Source: Acanthochromis polyacanthus (Eukaryota; Chordata; Actinopteri; Pomacentridae). From it: a DNA stretch of 64,000 nt. The notes under the pieces are model-generated. The model had not been told where the DNA came from. It did not search any database and saw nothing but the letters and a program-made list of their open reading frames with translations. The position numbers were made by a program, and so were the translations under genes. Position 1 is the stretch's first letter, and every line of letters begins with the position of its first letter. Below are positions 22,776 through 49,200 of this stretch, piece after piece. The stretch lies in contig NC_067120.1 of the NCBI RefSeq assembly GCF_021347895.1, positions 18,709,361-18,773,360 on the forward strand. The letters are read 5' to 3'.

Positions 22776-22993
22776 TTTTTCATTAGAGTCACAATCATCA
22801 ATGATTGATTGAGTTCAGCTAATGGCAACCACAAGATGCTCATTGCTAAATTTGTTCAAAGCCCAACTAAAGTTATCTTCTCACTTACTCACAAATGTGA
22901 TTCAATTTTGAGGCTTTTATTTGTACGTATGTGTTGTGTGCCACCTGCCTTTATGATCTCAATTAAATCAACTCAGAAATCTTTCTTCCATAA

Positions 22994-22994
<1 letters not shown>

Positions 22995-23048
<54 letters not shown>

Positions 23049-23065
23049 CATATACATATACATAT
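22995..23065. repeat. CA microsatellite with TATACA tail
   Basis: About 22 CA units are followed by TATATACATATACATA. It lies in the 3' flank of IFITM copy B. Copy C has a short AT array (25616-25639) at the equivalent place. Confidence 0.95.
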
Positions 23066-23309
23066 TTATATATATCCAGATTTAGGAAACATTATCTTGT
23101 TTCATGTTGTCTGTGACTGTGGGAGTTAGCTTTGGACATGAATATCTTTTTCAGAGTTAAAATAAATCAACACACCCTGCTCACCATTTCCTCTGTAGCT
23201 GGAGGTTCTTTAGTCCTAACATCTTCAGTTTCAGATAAGCATGGTGTAAAAGTGAAATACACTGTCGTTTGTGGAAAATCAAGCCAGCATGTATGCAACT
23301 ACAAGCAGC

Positions 23310-23315
23310 TTTATT
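23310..23315 (-). terminator. Poly(A) signal of IFITM copy B
   Basis: AATAAA on the minus strand lies about 215 nt downstream of the stop codon. The motif and its context (GTGCCAATAAAG) are conserved at 25873-25878 for copy C. Confidence 0.6.
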
Positions 23316-23530
23316 GGCACAGAAAGTTGCTTTACAGAACAATTGCTCAGATTCAGAACAGGAAATGAGAATTTTATAAGGTAAAATGTTAAAATGTCTC
23401 GAGAGAAATATAGATGAGATGTGTTTCAGTCTCTTGTAACACCAGTGAAATGCAGATTTTTTTTCTTTCAGCATGTAAGTACAAAGATGTAAAATGATAG
23501 AAAAACTACAAGCCTCACACAATGTGACAT

Positions 23531-24591
23531 TTACCGTCCGTAACGGCCACGTGAATTGTTGTTAGAGTAGGAATTATTTGCCTGTGCAGCAATGACGCTG
23601 TATGAAATAATAACAATCAGGACAATGAGGCCAATCAGGACGGTAGCGGCGATGTTGAAGGAGCGGGCAGTGGAACCGTAGTGTTGGGCCCCTTGCAGAT
23701 CTCCAACCATCTTCCGGTCTCTGGCCTGGAACGACCAGAGAACACTAGTTTTAGAAGTAGATTGATAATTATCTTCAACCTCAAGGAAACTTAACACTGC
23801 CACTGAAAACATACAGCCTCTGTCTCTGAATCATTTCATTAGTCTGTACACTGTTATGTCTAAAAACATGTAAAATGTTCAATTACAGTATTTCTCATTG
23901 CTCACCTATCTTTCTTCTGAATAGTGCTTATCATGGCCTTCAGGATTTGTTTACTTGTCAACAAAACTGTTGGAAAAGTCTTCTGCTGGAAGCGTTATCT
24001 CTTCCCACTAACTCTATCCTATCACTGCAAGAACTGATATTTTAGTTTATAAAAAATGCAACAAAGACTAGTTTATGCATAATTAAGTGACATGGATTAT
24101 ATTGTAAGGTGTTCCTCTTTTTCTTTCCTTTTTAATGTGCAATAAGAAAAGTTTGGCACATGAGAGATGAAACTTCCAAGACAATCCCAACTTTATTTAT
24201 TTGTATTATTTTCTAAATTGTACACTAATACTGAAAATCAACACTTTTTTGTTTACAGCATAATTTAATAGGTATTATTTTATAGTTTTGATGTCTTCAG
24301 TATTAATCTACAATGTATAAAATAATTCAATAAAAACCATTGAATCAGAAAGTGTGTCCAAACTTTTGACTGATAGTGTAAACTCACCTTGACGGAGTGG
24401 ATGAGAGCTGCCAGTCCGAGGCAACAAGGGTTCATATGGACAAAGCTGAAGATGGACCAGATGATGTGGTCCTGTGGAGGCTCTTCGATGATGTTCACAG
24501 TGGTGTGCTGAACCATTCCAGGGCCTTCAGGCTGTCCATACGGCACTCCCTGCGGTGGAACCGGAGCACTCGGGTAACCTTGAGGATTCAT
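23531..24591 (-). CDS. IFITM-like (CD225/dispanin) membrane protein, copy B
   Basis: Two coding exons, 24388-24591 (68 codons) and 23531-23725 (64 codons plus stop), give 132 residues. The intron has a GTGAGT donor and a CCAG acceptor and falls in phase 0. This is the usual two-exon IFITM structure. The protein has a Pro/Gly-rich N-terminus, a first hydrophobic segment at about 43-65 with the C56-C57 palmitoylation pair in NPCCLGL, a conserved loop beginning ARDRKMVGDLQGAQ, and a transmembrane segment at about 93-114. The C-terminus is Asn/Ser/Arg-rich. IFITM proteins sit in the plasma membrane and endosomes and stiffen membranes against viral fusion; that role here is inferred. Copy C follows in the same orientation, and copy A shares its intron MITE. 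The exact IFITM orthologue cannot be told from sequence alone. Confidence 0.88.
24189..24380. mobile_element. Tc1-type MITE remnant in IFITM copy B intron
   Basis: This is the same remnant as in copy A (738-930). It ends AACTTTTGACTGATAGTGTA, 7 nt from the splice donor. In copy C the matching place reads CAAACTGTCCGACATAAACT with no insert. Confidence 0.75.
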
Positions 24592-25479
24592 CGCTCTGAG
24601 CTCAGCTGCGGTTTGAGGTGGAGTGTGCAGAAATCTGTTGAAGAATGATGTGTTGCTGCAAGTGTTGAGTCCCTTTTAACGGTGTTTGGGCTGGATAGAA
24701 GAACCAGTTGTGCAAAACCAATTGTAACACACTTGCAAAAAAACACGTTTGTTTGTAATGCAGGATGTTTAGCAAGATAAAGTTCATTTAACTGTCACAT
24801 TCTCTGAACAGGATCCTCAGAAGTATAACTGGATCAGCGTGGAACCAACGGCAGAAATTAACACATTTTAGTGAACTGTAAAGCCCAGCACCAGTGAGCA
24901 AGAGGCTCCCTCATGAAGGATCACATCTGTTGTGGTGCCATTTGAACAAACTTCACATTGAGATAAAATCTGTATAATATACACAATATATATTACACTG
25001 CAACACAATGAAAATGTGGAAAACACTGTCTGTATGTATATAACCATGAAACAGAACAAAGATACTGTTAAGAAACATGGATTTCATTACAGAGTCAGCC
25101 ATTCATATTTGACTATAGACAGCAGTTAAGGAAAGACAGATGAGTTCCATTTCAGAGTCTTAAAAGACAAAATATGTTTGGCTTAGGGACATGTTAAAAT
25201 AAATTTTGTGCCCTCACACTAGTCAGCCGTCATCTGTAACTGCAGTATCTGTATTTGCTCTCATGTATCACAAACATGACTGAGGAAGGAAACAACACAG
25301 CACTGTTGACACGATGTTGAGGAAGTGGACAGTGGATGTTACAGGATTTCATCACTCACATTCATCAGCTTGTGGCAGGAACAAAATAAACCTCAAGAAA
25401 TTCCCTCAAACACAAACTAAAAAATGTGCTGGACACTATTTTCCCTGTGTCCCTGGTGGAAACATGATCTTACAGCTTC

Positions 25480-26100
25480 ATTGGAATCACAATCCTCAAT
25501 GAGTGATTTAGTTCAGCTCGTGGCAACCACAAGATTATTTGTACATATGTGCTGTGTGCCACCTGCCTTTGTTATCTCAATCAGATCAGATCAGAAATCT
25601 TTCTACCAGAATGAATATATATATATATATATATATATTCAGATTTGGGAAACATTATTCCATGTCATGTTGTCTATGACTCTGGGAAGTAGCTTTGGAC
25701 TTGAATATCTTTTCAGAGTTAAAATAAATCAACACACCCTGCTCACCATTTCCTCTGTAGCTGGAGGTTCTTTAGTCCAAACATCTTCAGTTTCAGAAAA
25801 ACATGGTGTAAATGTAAAATACACTGTAATTAGTGGAAAATCAAGTCAGCATGTATGCAAATACAAAACACCTTTATTGGCACAGAAAGTTGCTTTATAA
25901 AACAATTGTTCAGACGCAGAGAACAGGAAATGAGTATTCAGATTGTAAAATGTTAAAATGTCACGAGAGAAATAAAGATGAGTTCCATTTCAGTCTCTTG
26001 TAACACCAATGAAATGCAGGTCTTTTTTGGGTTTCAGCATGTAAGTACAAAGATGTAAAATGATAGAAAAGCTACAAGCCTCACACACACAATGTGTCAT
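25480..26100 (-). repeat. 3' flank of IFITM unit C, duplicated in unit B
   Basis: The segment parallels 22785-23530, including CACACCCTGCTCACCATTTC and TTCTTTAGTCC. The duplicated unit therefore comprises 3' flank, exon 2, intron and exon 1. The AATAAA of copy C lies at 25873-25878. Confidence 0.8.
25616..25639. repeat. AT dinucleotide microsatellite
   Basis: About 12 AT units lie in the 3' flank of IFITM copy C, at the position of the longer CA/TA array of copy B. Confidence 0.9.
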
Positions 26101-26946
26101 TTACCCTCCGTAACGGCCATATGAATGTTGCATAGCACTGATTTGTCCAGCAATGACGCTGTATACAATAATGAGAATAAGACAAATGAGGCCAATCAGG
26201 ACGGTGGCGGCGATGTTGAGGGAACGAGCAGTGGAACCGTAGTGTTGGGCCCCTTGCAGATCTCCAACCATCTTCCGGTCTCTGGCCTGGAACGACCAGA
26301 GAACACGAGTTTTAGAAGTAGATTGATAATTATCTTCAACCTCAAGGAAACTGAACACTGCCACTGAAAACATACAGCCTCTGTCTCAGAATCATTTCAT
26401 TAGTCTGTACACTGCTATGTCTAAAAACATGTAACATGTTAAATTACAATATTCCTCGTTTCTCACTTATCTTTCTTCTGAATGGTGCTTATCATGGCCT
26501 TCAGGATTTGTTTACTTGTCAGCAAAACTATCCTATCACTGCACAAACTGACATTTGTGTTTTTCAAAAAACTGCAACAAAGAGGAGTTTATGTATAATT
26601 TAGTGGCAGAGTTTAGGCATGGAACCTGGTCAGACTGTGAGGTGTTCCTCTTTTCTTTTTCTATTTAATGTGCCATGACAAAAGCTGAGCACATGAACGA
26701 TGAAACTTCCAAGAAAATCCAAACTGTCCGACATAAACTCACCTTGACGGAGTGGATGAGAGCTGCCAGTCCGAGGCAACAAGGGTTCATGTAGACAAAG
26801 CTGAAGATGGACCAGATGATGTGGTCCTTTGGGGGCTCTGCAATGATGTTCACAGTGGTGTGCTGAACCATTCCAGGGCCTTGAGGCTGTCCATACGGCA
26901 CCCCCTGCAGTGGAGCCGAAGCACTCGTGTAACCCTGAGGATTCAT
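26101..26946 (-). CDS. IFITM-like (CD225/dispanin) membrane protein, copy C
   Basis: Exons 26743-26946 (68 codons) and 26101-26286 (61 codons plus stop) encode 129 residues with the same phase-0 intron as copy B. The N-terminal half, the NPCCLGL cysteine pair and the ARDRKMVGDLQGAQ loop are conserved. The transmembrane segment (about 93-114) carries a different central stretch (GLICLILIIVYSV), including one extra cysteine. The C-terminal tail is shorter and ends SYGRYGG. The frame is open upstream of the conserved start, but the ATG of the MNPQGY start is shared by all three copies and is preferred. The intron lacks the MITE seen in A and B, so this copy reflects the older arrangement. Antiviral function is inferred from the family. 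Confidence 0.88.
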
Positions 26947-27099
26947 TGCTCTGAGCTCAGCTGCACTTTGAAGTGGAGAATGCAGAAATCTGTTGAAGAA
27001 GTGATGTGTTCCTGCAAGTGTTGAGTGCTTTTGAGGGTGTTGAGGTGAGCAGCAGACAGTTTTTCTTCCTGTTGCCAACCAATCGCGCAAAAGCAATAA

Positions 27100-29757
27100 C
27101 CTACTTTTTTATAACACAAAAATGAAATTTATACTACAATTCAAGAGATACTTGCTGCACTTAGGAAAAATGAATTTAAATAATAAATTTCAAACGTTAC
27201 TGTAGACAGCTGTTGAGGAACCAGGGATGGATTTTATTTCAGACCTTTGTAGGAGAGAACAAGACAATGACAGGTTGTACTCTGTTATAAAAAAAATAGC
27301 CTTTATCGGTTATTGTACTTTCTGCAGCTGCACTCGTGTCAGTTCACTCACAAACATAACTGAGGAAATAAAGGAAAGAAACAAGGCCATGGTCTTTCTC
27401 ATATTTGTCTCTGGATAGGCCGAAGAAGCTTAATTTTGTTCAAAAACCACACACAAAAAAAGGATTTTTCATCATATGACCACATGATCTCATTTCATTT
27501 GAAGTATAAGGTGAAAAATGTTAGTTACCACTTTGCATATAGTGTAAACCTGCCAAGTAAGTCCTGGAAGAAGGCCGCTGGTCCAGCTCTGCATTTCTAG
27601 AGTCAGGTTCCACCACCAGCCCAAAGAGTTGAACCCTAATGGGCTCCAATGAACTCACCTAGCTTCTGACTGCCTTCATCCAGACACCTATTCCTCTTAC
27701 TCTAATAGTTAACCTAACTGACTGGCCTTCATCATTAAATTACTCTACCAGTCATGTCTGTTAATGGTAGCTTCCCTATAAATGGATTTGACTAAAACTG
27801 CTAGGTTATGATTTAGAGGTTAGAAAAACCCTGCAGGGACAACTTTATAATTCTCTATTGCTCCTTGACTAGAACAGCCTTTAAGAACCGCTGAAATCTC
27901 ACACTACAATCACCTAATTTTTTACTACCCTCGGATATCTGCAATGATAAGGTGAATAGTCCAAACTAGTCTTTAAATGTAGAATAAATGTTCATGTGAA
28001 AGAAGTGCAGCAGTGCTGACTCCCAGCACAGAGCAGATGAGGCCTCTTAGCCATGTCCTGTTTACCACATTCTAACTATGCAGTTAAAACTTGGTCAAAC
28101 AGTCATCTATGATAACCACCTCAAAATGAAACATACAATCATCAGGTTTTTAATACTTCCCAATGAGTAGTTAACATGTAGAATTGAGATCTACAATGGT
28201 TTTGTCATACAGATGTATTCTAGTTTTTCTAAGACTGTAATATACAGTGGATCCAAGATGCTGAAACAGAAAAACATAGTTCAGAAAGAAACTGCAGGTG
28301 GGTAAATTCGAACTCCCAGATCAGCAGATGTGTAATGTTTTTCCAAACCACATGATGAAATGCCAAACCCATGCTGTGCAGTATTAGCAAGGATATCTGT
28401 TGTGCTGTTACTGATGCATGTTAGAATAAAGTTAAAAAAAAAAAAAAAAAACTTATTCAGTCAACCACAGAGATTCCTAAAGAAAACAGAGGCAGAAAAA
28501 CATGGGGACAAATGAAAGCTGCAGACAAGCTTTAATTACAAATTCATTAATTCAGGCACTGAATACAGATCTCATCTGAAGCAGGTTCTCAATTTAAACA
28601 CTCATAAAAAAAAACATCCGTTATATTCAGATCCACATTTGAGAGTTTACAAATACACAATAAAAGGCTACGTGGCTAATCCTGTAGGTGATCTTTGTGG
28701 TCTCTTCACAGGACAACGGTGGTTAACACTTTTCTTCTAAATCAGAGTTTTACTGTCGATTTACAACTTTCATCTTGAAGTTACCACTGATTCTAATGTA
28801 CAGTTTACTTTTACACTATTAAAAGTACACTTTCACCAAAATCAAACAGAACAGATGACTGCCGATTTATTTTTTCAGACAAAGGCAGAAGTCATCTGTA
28901 AGTTGTAGTTTTTTTCCCCCTACAAAAAAGGCACAAAAGATTGTTCACCTCAAAGCTTGCCCTCTACCTGATGAGACATCTAGACTCCCACAAGGCTGAA
29001 TAATAGTAAGAGCGGCAAAAAGATTTCCATTACCTTTTTTAATAAACTGACACTGTGTGCTGTTCCGTCTTCCTGTCTGTGGTTTAGTAAAGCACAAACG
29101 AAACAAGCCCAAGCTGTGGTTTACAGTAAAAAAACTTCAGTAAAACAAAGCAGAAAGCAAATCCTGCAGAGCAAATCCAGTTTTGACCAGTTTGAACCAG
29201 ACATCAGACATCACTCTGCAGTATGTCTCAGGCGAGGCCTTAGGGATACATGTCTTTTCAAGCAAAGGTTATGTTGATTTGTTTTTACACTTCAACTAAA
29301 GAAAAGCGTTATATCACAACATAGTAGTGCACACAAATATGAGAAATTTGTAGCGGTGAATTTGTTTAATGCAATCAAGTCACACGACAGGTAAAGCTGA
29401 TTACTGGATGATGGATGGATTGATGAAATTACTTCAAAGGCATATGTGGTTGAAGTTTTCAAAACTGCAGTTCAAATCAGGACACATTTACCCCACAGGA
29501 TTTTTACTTCACATTACGAGCCTTCTGGAGCTTGCTAGTACTGAGAATTTTGAGGTTAATCAAAATTAACTGCTAGGAATGACAGAATTAAAAATTAACT
29601 AACCAAAACGTCAACTCTACGACAGCATTCAGCCTCTTCGTTTGTACTAATTGGCAGGTTAAGTTTAATCTTGATCCTGGTCGTAGCGGTCAGTAATCCA
29701 TAAGTGCATCTGCTCTCAGTGAAATGAGGACGCTGCCTCCAGAGGCGACTGGACGCA
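27100..29757. other. Interval between IFITM cluster and catalase stop codon
   Basis: No coding exon is recognised. The right part should contain the catalase 3' UTR: minus-strand AATAAA-type words occur at about 29036-29041 and 28866-28871, but I cannot choose between them. A 19-nt A run at 28434-28452 (plus strand) may mark an old retroposed end. Confidence 0.4.
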
Positions 29758-42716
<12,959 letters not shown>

Positions 42717-42835
42717 CTCGACAGATCAGCGCCAGCAGACGTTTGGACCACACACCTTGCAGGAGATGTCACAGAGAAAATCGTTACCTATTTATCCTGA
42801 CGCCTGAAAATTTCTTCCTGGACTTCGATCAATGA

Positions 42836-42872
42836 GACCCCGCCCTCTATCGCACCCTCCCTTCTGATTGGC
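42836..42872 (-). promoter_or_regulatory. cat: Catalase proximal promoter: GC box and CCAAT box
   Basis: On the minus strand, AGGGCGGGGT (42837-42846) and CAGCCAATCAGAAG (ATTGG at 42867-42871 on plus) lie about 120-155 nt upstream of the ATG. No TATA box is apparent. GC and CCAAT elements without TATA are known from mammalian catalase promoters, so this is a credible core promoter. Confidence 0.6.
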
Positions 42873-43222
42873 TGAGAGAAGCGAACTGACCTACTTTTGC
42901 CACTAAAGCAGAAAAGCCCAGCAACACAAATACTGCCCTGAAGGTGCAAAATTCACATGATCAGAATACAAACCCCTTATGTTAGGAGAAGCTCAGATAC
43001 ACACATACACAAGTGCACACGAATATGATTTGATCAAGGTAAAAAAATTTCAAGCATCTCTGCTTATTTTAATAACTTACCATTCTCTATAATATGTCCA
43101 TATTATTTAAATCAGTATAGAATGTACATATCAACTTTAAGCTGTTATCTTCTTGTATAATTTTTCCACAATTTGCATATTATGACGATTTCATTCATAT
43201 ATATCCTTATATCTATTATGCA

Positions 43223-43459
43223 TACACTGCAAGTCAAAAGTTTGGACACACCTTCTCATTCAATGTTTTTTATTTATTTGTATTACTTTCTACATTGTAG
43301 ATTAAAACTGAAGATTAATGCTGTTTTGTTTACAGCAGGATTCCAGATGTATTCTTTGACAGTTTTCATGCCTTCAGTATCAATCTACAATGTATAAAAT
43401 AATCAAGTAACAGCTTTTGAATGAGAAGGTGTGTTCAAACTTTTGGCTGGTCGTGGATA
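43223..43459. mobile_element. Tc1-type MITE, about 235 bp
   Basis: It begins TACACTGCAAGTCAAAAGTT and ends with the approximate complement (AAACTTTTGGCTGGTCGTGGA), flanked by TA. The internal CTTCAGTATCAATCTACAAT matches the remnants in the IFITM A and B introns. It is therefore a fuller relative of those insertions. Confidence 0.75.
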
Positions 43460-45883
43460 TCATTTATTTTATTTCCATATCATTCATATACAGTATATCC
43501 TTATACTATGTCTATCAGCATAGTATGTTCATTGCAACTCCAACTGTAGACTACAATCTGTAAATCAATATTTGGTGCATTATGTCTCTAACAAACTATT
43601 TGTATTTAATTGTTATAATGTATCAAGTCTCATTCACCTGTACATTTCTCTCTATTTTGTAAATCTTGCTGCCTTGTGCACTTCTGGTTAGATGCCAAGC
43701 TGCATTTTGTTACCTGTACAATGCAGCATAATTGGCTTTCTTGTTCCTGTCATGGCAGCACTGGCAGAAACAAGTATGTCAAGATATGTAGTGTCTGCTA
43801 TTATTATTATGGTAACTTTCAAAATGATGCAACACACTGACTGTAAATTCTGAAAAAATGATTCTAAAATTATGTTTTACTTTTAAATGTCCGGCATCAT
43901 AGTTCAGAGAATTTTCGGTGATGATCATCAGTAATCACAGTCAAATTACATTATTTTTATTTAAATTTAAAACTATATCTTTAACATCTATAATGCAATG
44001 CCAATAAGACAAACTCCATCTGCTTCAGAAAAACATTTGATGTGATCAAAAAACCAAACAATAGCTACTAAATGGATGTCGTAATGAAAGTTTTTATGAA
44101 CTTCTCCCTCAAAGGTCACGGATTAACTTTAAATCTCAGGTTATTCTTGGCATTTGCTCAATCATTTAATAACCGCAAAGTAAGCTCATAATTGTGCCTG
44201 TTCATCTGCTTTGTTGATCCTTTGATGCCACAATAAATACGAACACGCCCACCTGTAAATATCTCGGCATTGCCTGCAGCTACTGTAAGCAGGGACCTGC
44301 TGTATCTGTATAAATGCTTCTCCTTAAACTGTGTAATCTACATTTTCTGCCACTTCAAGATGATTTTTGTAGTGTTCAAAATAAGGGCGAAGTGAGACAT
44401 GCTTGATTTTGCTCCTCTCTGATTCCAACAATTCAACCCCACAAGATAAACCAGTGGCCTTTCCATTAATGTTGAACTGCTTTTTATTTCAAAGAGCATT
44501 CACACAATACACTGTATTCTGGAGGCACATTCACATCAAGTGCTAAATAACTTCATGCATGGTCGAATGTAGGCTACAGCTTTGTTGAGTCGAATGCAAA
44601 TGCTGACTGTAAATGAAAATATTGCTTCATTATTTGGCACAGTAGGAAATATTGTCTATCATATGTGTTGTTTTTGGATCGATTTTCAAAGTGAGGTGAG
44701 AAATGCCGTCAGAATGTGACCAAAAATGTGCAGTAGGTTCTGCTAGAAAATAATTAAAATAAATATAAAACCACAACAAATGCAATGAGGCTGATTATGC
44801 TTTTAGAGTTAGCGGACATTTCACATGATAATTCACATTCAAAGGTTACAGCAAAACAGCACTATTGCACAAGGTTGTAGAGAATATCTCAGACAGATAA
44901 AAAGCCACCGTGACATTCTGACCGTTAAAAGACTCTTGTCACGTCTGTCTTCATTTTAACCAAACAAACTTCGAGCTGAATTATCATTAGAGATGAGAAG
45001 TTTGCAGGTAACTTTACAAAAAAAACCAAAACACTTAAGTGAGTGTGACAAGTGTCCGGTGAACTACAACTACAGATGGTTCAGAATATCAAGGTGTTTC
45101 CTCTAACATAAACGAAACTGTAAACCCATTTAAAGGGGTTAGTACTTTACGTCACAAGTTAAATTCCCAGAGGTGTTCCAATAATAAGCTATTGATCAGC
45201 AATTATATTGGTGTTAAATACAGTGTGGTATGAATGGAGTTTGATGTTTATTAATAGTCATAATATGAAAAACAGGATCTGCACCGAAAATTTAGAGAAA
45301 AAAATGTCAATGAGAAGAATGTTGAAGTACACTATTTACACTCTCAAATATGTTTATGCAACTAGTATTGCATTAATCATGGTAAAAATAGAACAATTAT
45401 GTTTATAGGATGATTACATTTGATTTGGCCACCCTGTAACAACTGCTACAAATTACAATTATTTCACCTGGATAAGAGTACCTGGATTTTTTTTTTTTCA
45501 AAAGCACAATAAATACTGAACAAAACCTCTATTATTGATCAGTCTCTCTGTTAACAAATTACACAAGCAAATCCAACAGAGCTCACTGAACTCAGCTCCG
45601 AAACCACCACAAAATCAATCAAGTAGGCGCAATCAATGACTGGTTTGAAAAGACAAATGGGTGTTTTCCTGAAAGAGAAGCGATTTCACCCCTCCGTCCA
45701 GTCGGTCATTCTCCAGACAGCTATAATAGGCTACAACCAGAGTAGGCACCATGCAGAGGGAGGGGTTGAGCCTGCCAAAGCTGGGCTCCTTTTCTTAGAT
45801 AAAACTCACTTCGAAAGTTCAAACAGATAGGTGATGAAGCAGAAAAACATTCACATATTTACGTCTCCACCCCTGTAGCTGGA

Positions 45884-45982
45884 GTATATATTCGGGTTTC
45901 AGACTGACTCTCTCTGCAGTCAAAGGAACAGGATGAGGATGAAGGATGCACAAGATTTGAAAAAACTCACCAGCGACTTCTG
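45884..45982 (+). promoter_or_regulatory. Possible plus-strand TATA promoter and first exon
   Basis: GTATATATTC (45884-45893) resembles a TATA box. ATGAGGATGAAGGATGCAC starts at 45933, and a strong donor TG|GTGAGT follows 45982. The 16 full codons read MRMKDAQDLKKLTSDF. No further exon of this frame was recognised downstream, so it may be a lncRNA, an unrecognised gene start or chance. Confidence 0.25.
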
Positions 45983-46278
45983 GTGAGTAATTTCAGACCC
46001 CGTCTAAATGCCACCCTCACTTATAATGCACCCAACCCAGGATGGAGCTGAATAATAAAGACAAGTGTATAACTGATTCCATCAATGATACACCCACTTC
46101 AGAGCTTCTCAGATTCCTCCCTCTCTTTTCTAAAGAAGAGGAGTAACCTCCAATCACAATGGAAACTCTATCCCATTGAAACACTACAACAGATCTGAGC
46201 ATGGCACCAAACAAGACGAGAGTCCAAATGAATGCGAAAACGTGAACTTGAAACAGGGATGTGGGTGTGCTGAGAGGA

Positions 46279-49200
46279 CTAGATCCTGCGTAGAGGGTGC
46301 CACATGGACACAGGCTTCCTCAAAGTGGCCAGCATCTGGTTCCAGTGGGTGATTCCCATCCCGCTGGCCTCGGGGCCGATGATCACATGACCCAGGTTCT
46401 CTCCCCGGCCGTCGTCTGTGGCCTCGGCCACTGTCACCCTCAGGGAGAGCTCCTGTAAACAACACAGCAGGGTTACACAACCTGCTCTGTGAGCATGACT
46501 CAGCGAGTTTTTTACCCTGTGGGTTCATCTGTATCCTGATGGTGTCACTTAAATAAATTTTTTAAGATGGCTTTTGCTACTGTTAACTCACCACCTTTCA
46601 TTTGCATTTTATTTGATCACTGTTTGGATTGTTTTGCAGCTTTAAAACTTTTAAAAAGCACATTATATTGTGGGGGGATTTTAATTATGCTTTCATAGTT
46701 AGGTTAAGTATTTTTATGTGTTTCGTGCAACATTTTGGTTCATGAGCAAAACAATGACAAAACACAATTAACATCATGCTATTTAATAATGGTGAACATT
46801 ATACCTGCTAAAAGTGATCCTGTTAACACTGTGTATGTGAGCAAACTGATGTCAGTATTTAGCTCAAAATGTGGACGTTTAGAAGCACCGCTTGCTAATG
46901 TTGTTGCCATTCCTCTATCCATGCTATTATCTGTTTTATGATATTGCGATGTTGCATAATTTTTCAATTTAGTGAACCCTTGCTTAACCAGGAACCCTCT
47001 TGGGATGCCTTATCTCTCTCACAAATTGATACTAAACACACTAAATCTATTTTTACTATTAAATTATAGCACAATACAATAAGACCTGTGTGGCAATCTG
47101 CCATCTCCACTGAAAAAACATTGTATTATTGGCAGTGGTTTCTAGTTATGTTCCTCCTTGACCATAATTTCTCTTTTGGATTAATGAAGTCATCTCATCA
47201 CTGCACCTGCAGGACGATGGACGGCACAGAGAAGATCATGGCTTCATTGAAGATGGGGTTCGTGTCGTCTCTTTTGGTGGAAGTCTTCTTCTTGCTGATC
47301 TTCCTTCCATCTTGCAGGAGATACACTTTGACAAATGGATCTGATAATGAGAAGAAATGAATGAGATTACAACCGCATTTTGGGCCTCCAAAATCCCTAA
47401 CTTTAGAACAGTAGTGTAGGTTTGGGGTTTTGTGCAGCGTAGGTTTTCTCCAGGTATTCCGGCTTCCTCCCACAGTCCAAAAACATGCTCAGGTTAATTG
47501 ATGATTCTAAATTGTTCATAGATATGAATGTGAATGTGAGTGTTTGTCTCTATTTGTAGTCCTGTGACAGACCTGTCCAGGCTGTCCCTTGCCTTCACTG
47601 TAAGTCAGCTGGGATAGACTTCAGCCCTCCTATGACCCTAACAAGGATTAAGCAGTGTATAGATAATGTATGGATGTTACTGCGTTGGCCACAAGTGAGA
47701 CCCCTTTCTCAGAAAATACAGTACCAACAAATAAACTGATGTTTATTGAGCTGGAAGGTTCATTCTTGTTGTAAACAGTCGATCTGACATTATGTAGACT
47801 TTGTGATTACTGGAAACACACAAGGTTTCACGTGTATTTGGGTGATGTGATGCACACTGATAACGATTGTGAAACTCTGGTGCAGTGATCAACATACCAG
47901 TAAAAAAGAATGAAGAAGACAACTGCTTGATAGTTCCTTCTGTTAACTGGTCCTGACATTTACTCATTAAACAACACACAATACTGTTCAGCCTCAGATG
48001 AATGATGCTGTACAACCACCAGATGACTTAATTAACAAAAAATCTGGAACATTGAATGAATGAACTTTATTGCTATCTGGCCATAAAACATGAACATAAA
48101 TTGGTATGTCCAAAAGTTTGGGGTCACTTAGAAATGTCCTTATTTTTGAAAGAAAAGATGTTTTTTTTTTTAACAAAGACAACATTAAATTAATCAGAAT
48201 TACAGTCGAGACATTGCCAACATCGTAAATGACTATTCCAGCAGGAAACGACTGATTTTTAATGGAATATCTATGTAAGGGTACAGAGGAACATTTCCGG
48301 CAACCATCACTCCTGTGTTCTAATGCTACATTGTGTTAGCTAATGGTGTTGAAAGGCTAATTGATGATTAGAAAACCCTTGGAAAATTATGTTAGCACAT
48401 GAATAAAAGTGTGAGTTTTCATTGGAAAACATGAAAATGTTTACAAACTTTTGAACGGTAGTGCACACATATGCAAATACATCGCCACATAGTTTGTAGA
48501 ACGTGCAATAAATTCCTCGTTACAGAGTAATCAGTTAGAGGCACAGTCCTGTACACACAATTAGCTCTGTAGATGATAATGGCTGCATTTCAGTCGGTGA
48601 CCTTTATCAGTCGAATGTGAGCGCAACAAGTCATTTCAGCCCAATCTGTCTTTCTCGATGAAGATAAATGTGTCTTCTGGGAGTTTACATTAAAAGCCTG
48701 TTGTAACCGAATCAGTAAATGTTTTGTTCAGTAGCAAGATGTAAGTCATTTGAAAAATTTTACAGGTTTAATGGCAGAGAAAGGCAAATGAATACATGCA
48801 GTGAACAGATCATACAACAGGAAACACATGGAAGTAGCTCACTTTTACAGATAAACACACACTAAAGAAAAAAAACAGAGGAAGGGCCCTGACCTGCCGT
48901 GTTCTTTCCATTGGTCCAAACCAGGTTCTTGCATTTGGCCACAACCACAGTGAGGCGCTCTGCTGTCGGCAGATAGCTGAGAGACAACAAGATCTCTCCG
49001 ACTGCATCCACAGCCTGAGGAGTCAAAGCAGAGCACAAAAGATATTACTTTACACGTGTCAGTCTGGGCGATGTTTTTTGAGAGAGAACTTTTAATTAAG
49101 TGTTGGCTGGAGCGTAGCCAATCATAGCCCTCCTGGATTTAATTGAATTTTTAAGCAGTATGTTGCTTATAGATCATTAAATTAAAGATAATTCAATTAA

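Larger units (their letters stand above)
42880..46278. other. Intergenic region between cat and syt12
   Basis: Apart from the MITE at 43.2 kb and a possible plus-strand first exon at 45.9 kb, I see no gene. Part of the right side must be syt12 3' UTR; its poly(A) site was not identified. Confidence 0.4.

Noticed and set aside
24592..24800. Interferon-stimulated response element upstream of IFITM copies
   Set aside because: No close match to GAAANNGAAAN or its complement was found in the proximal flanks, so interferon control is not claimed from sequence.
26947..27096. In-frame N-terminal extension of IFITM copy C
   Set aside because: Copies A and B do not share it, and the MNPQGY start is conserved in all three. 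The extension corresponds to the 5' UTR.
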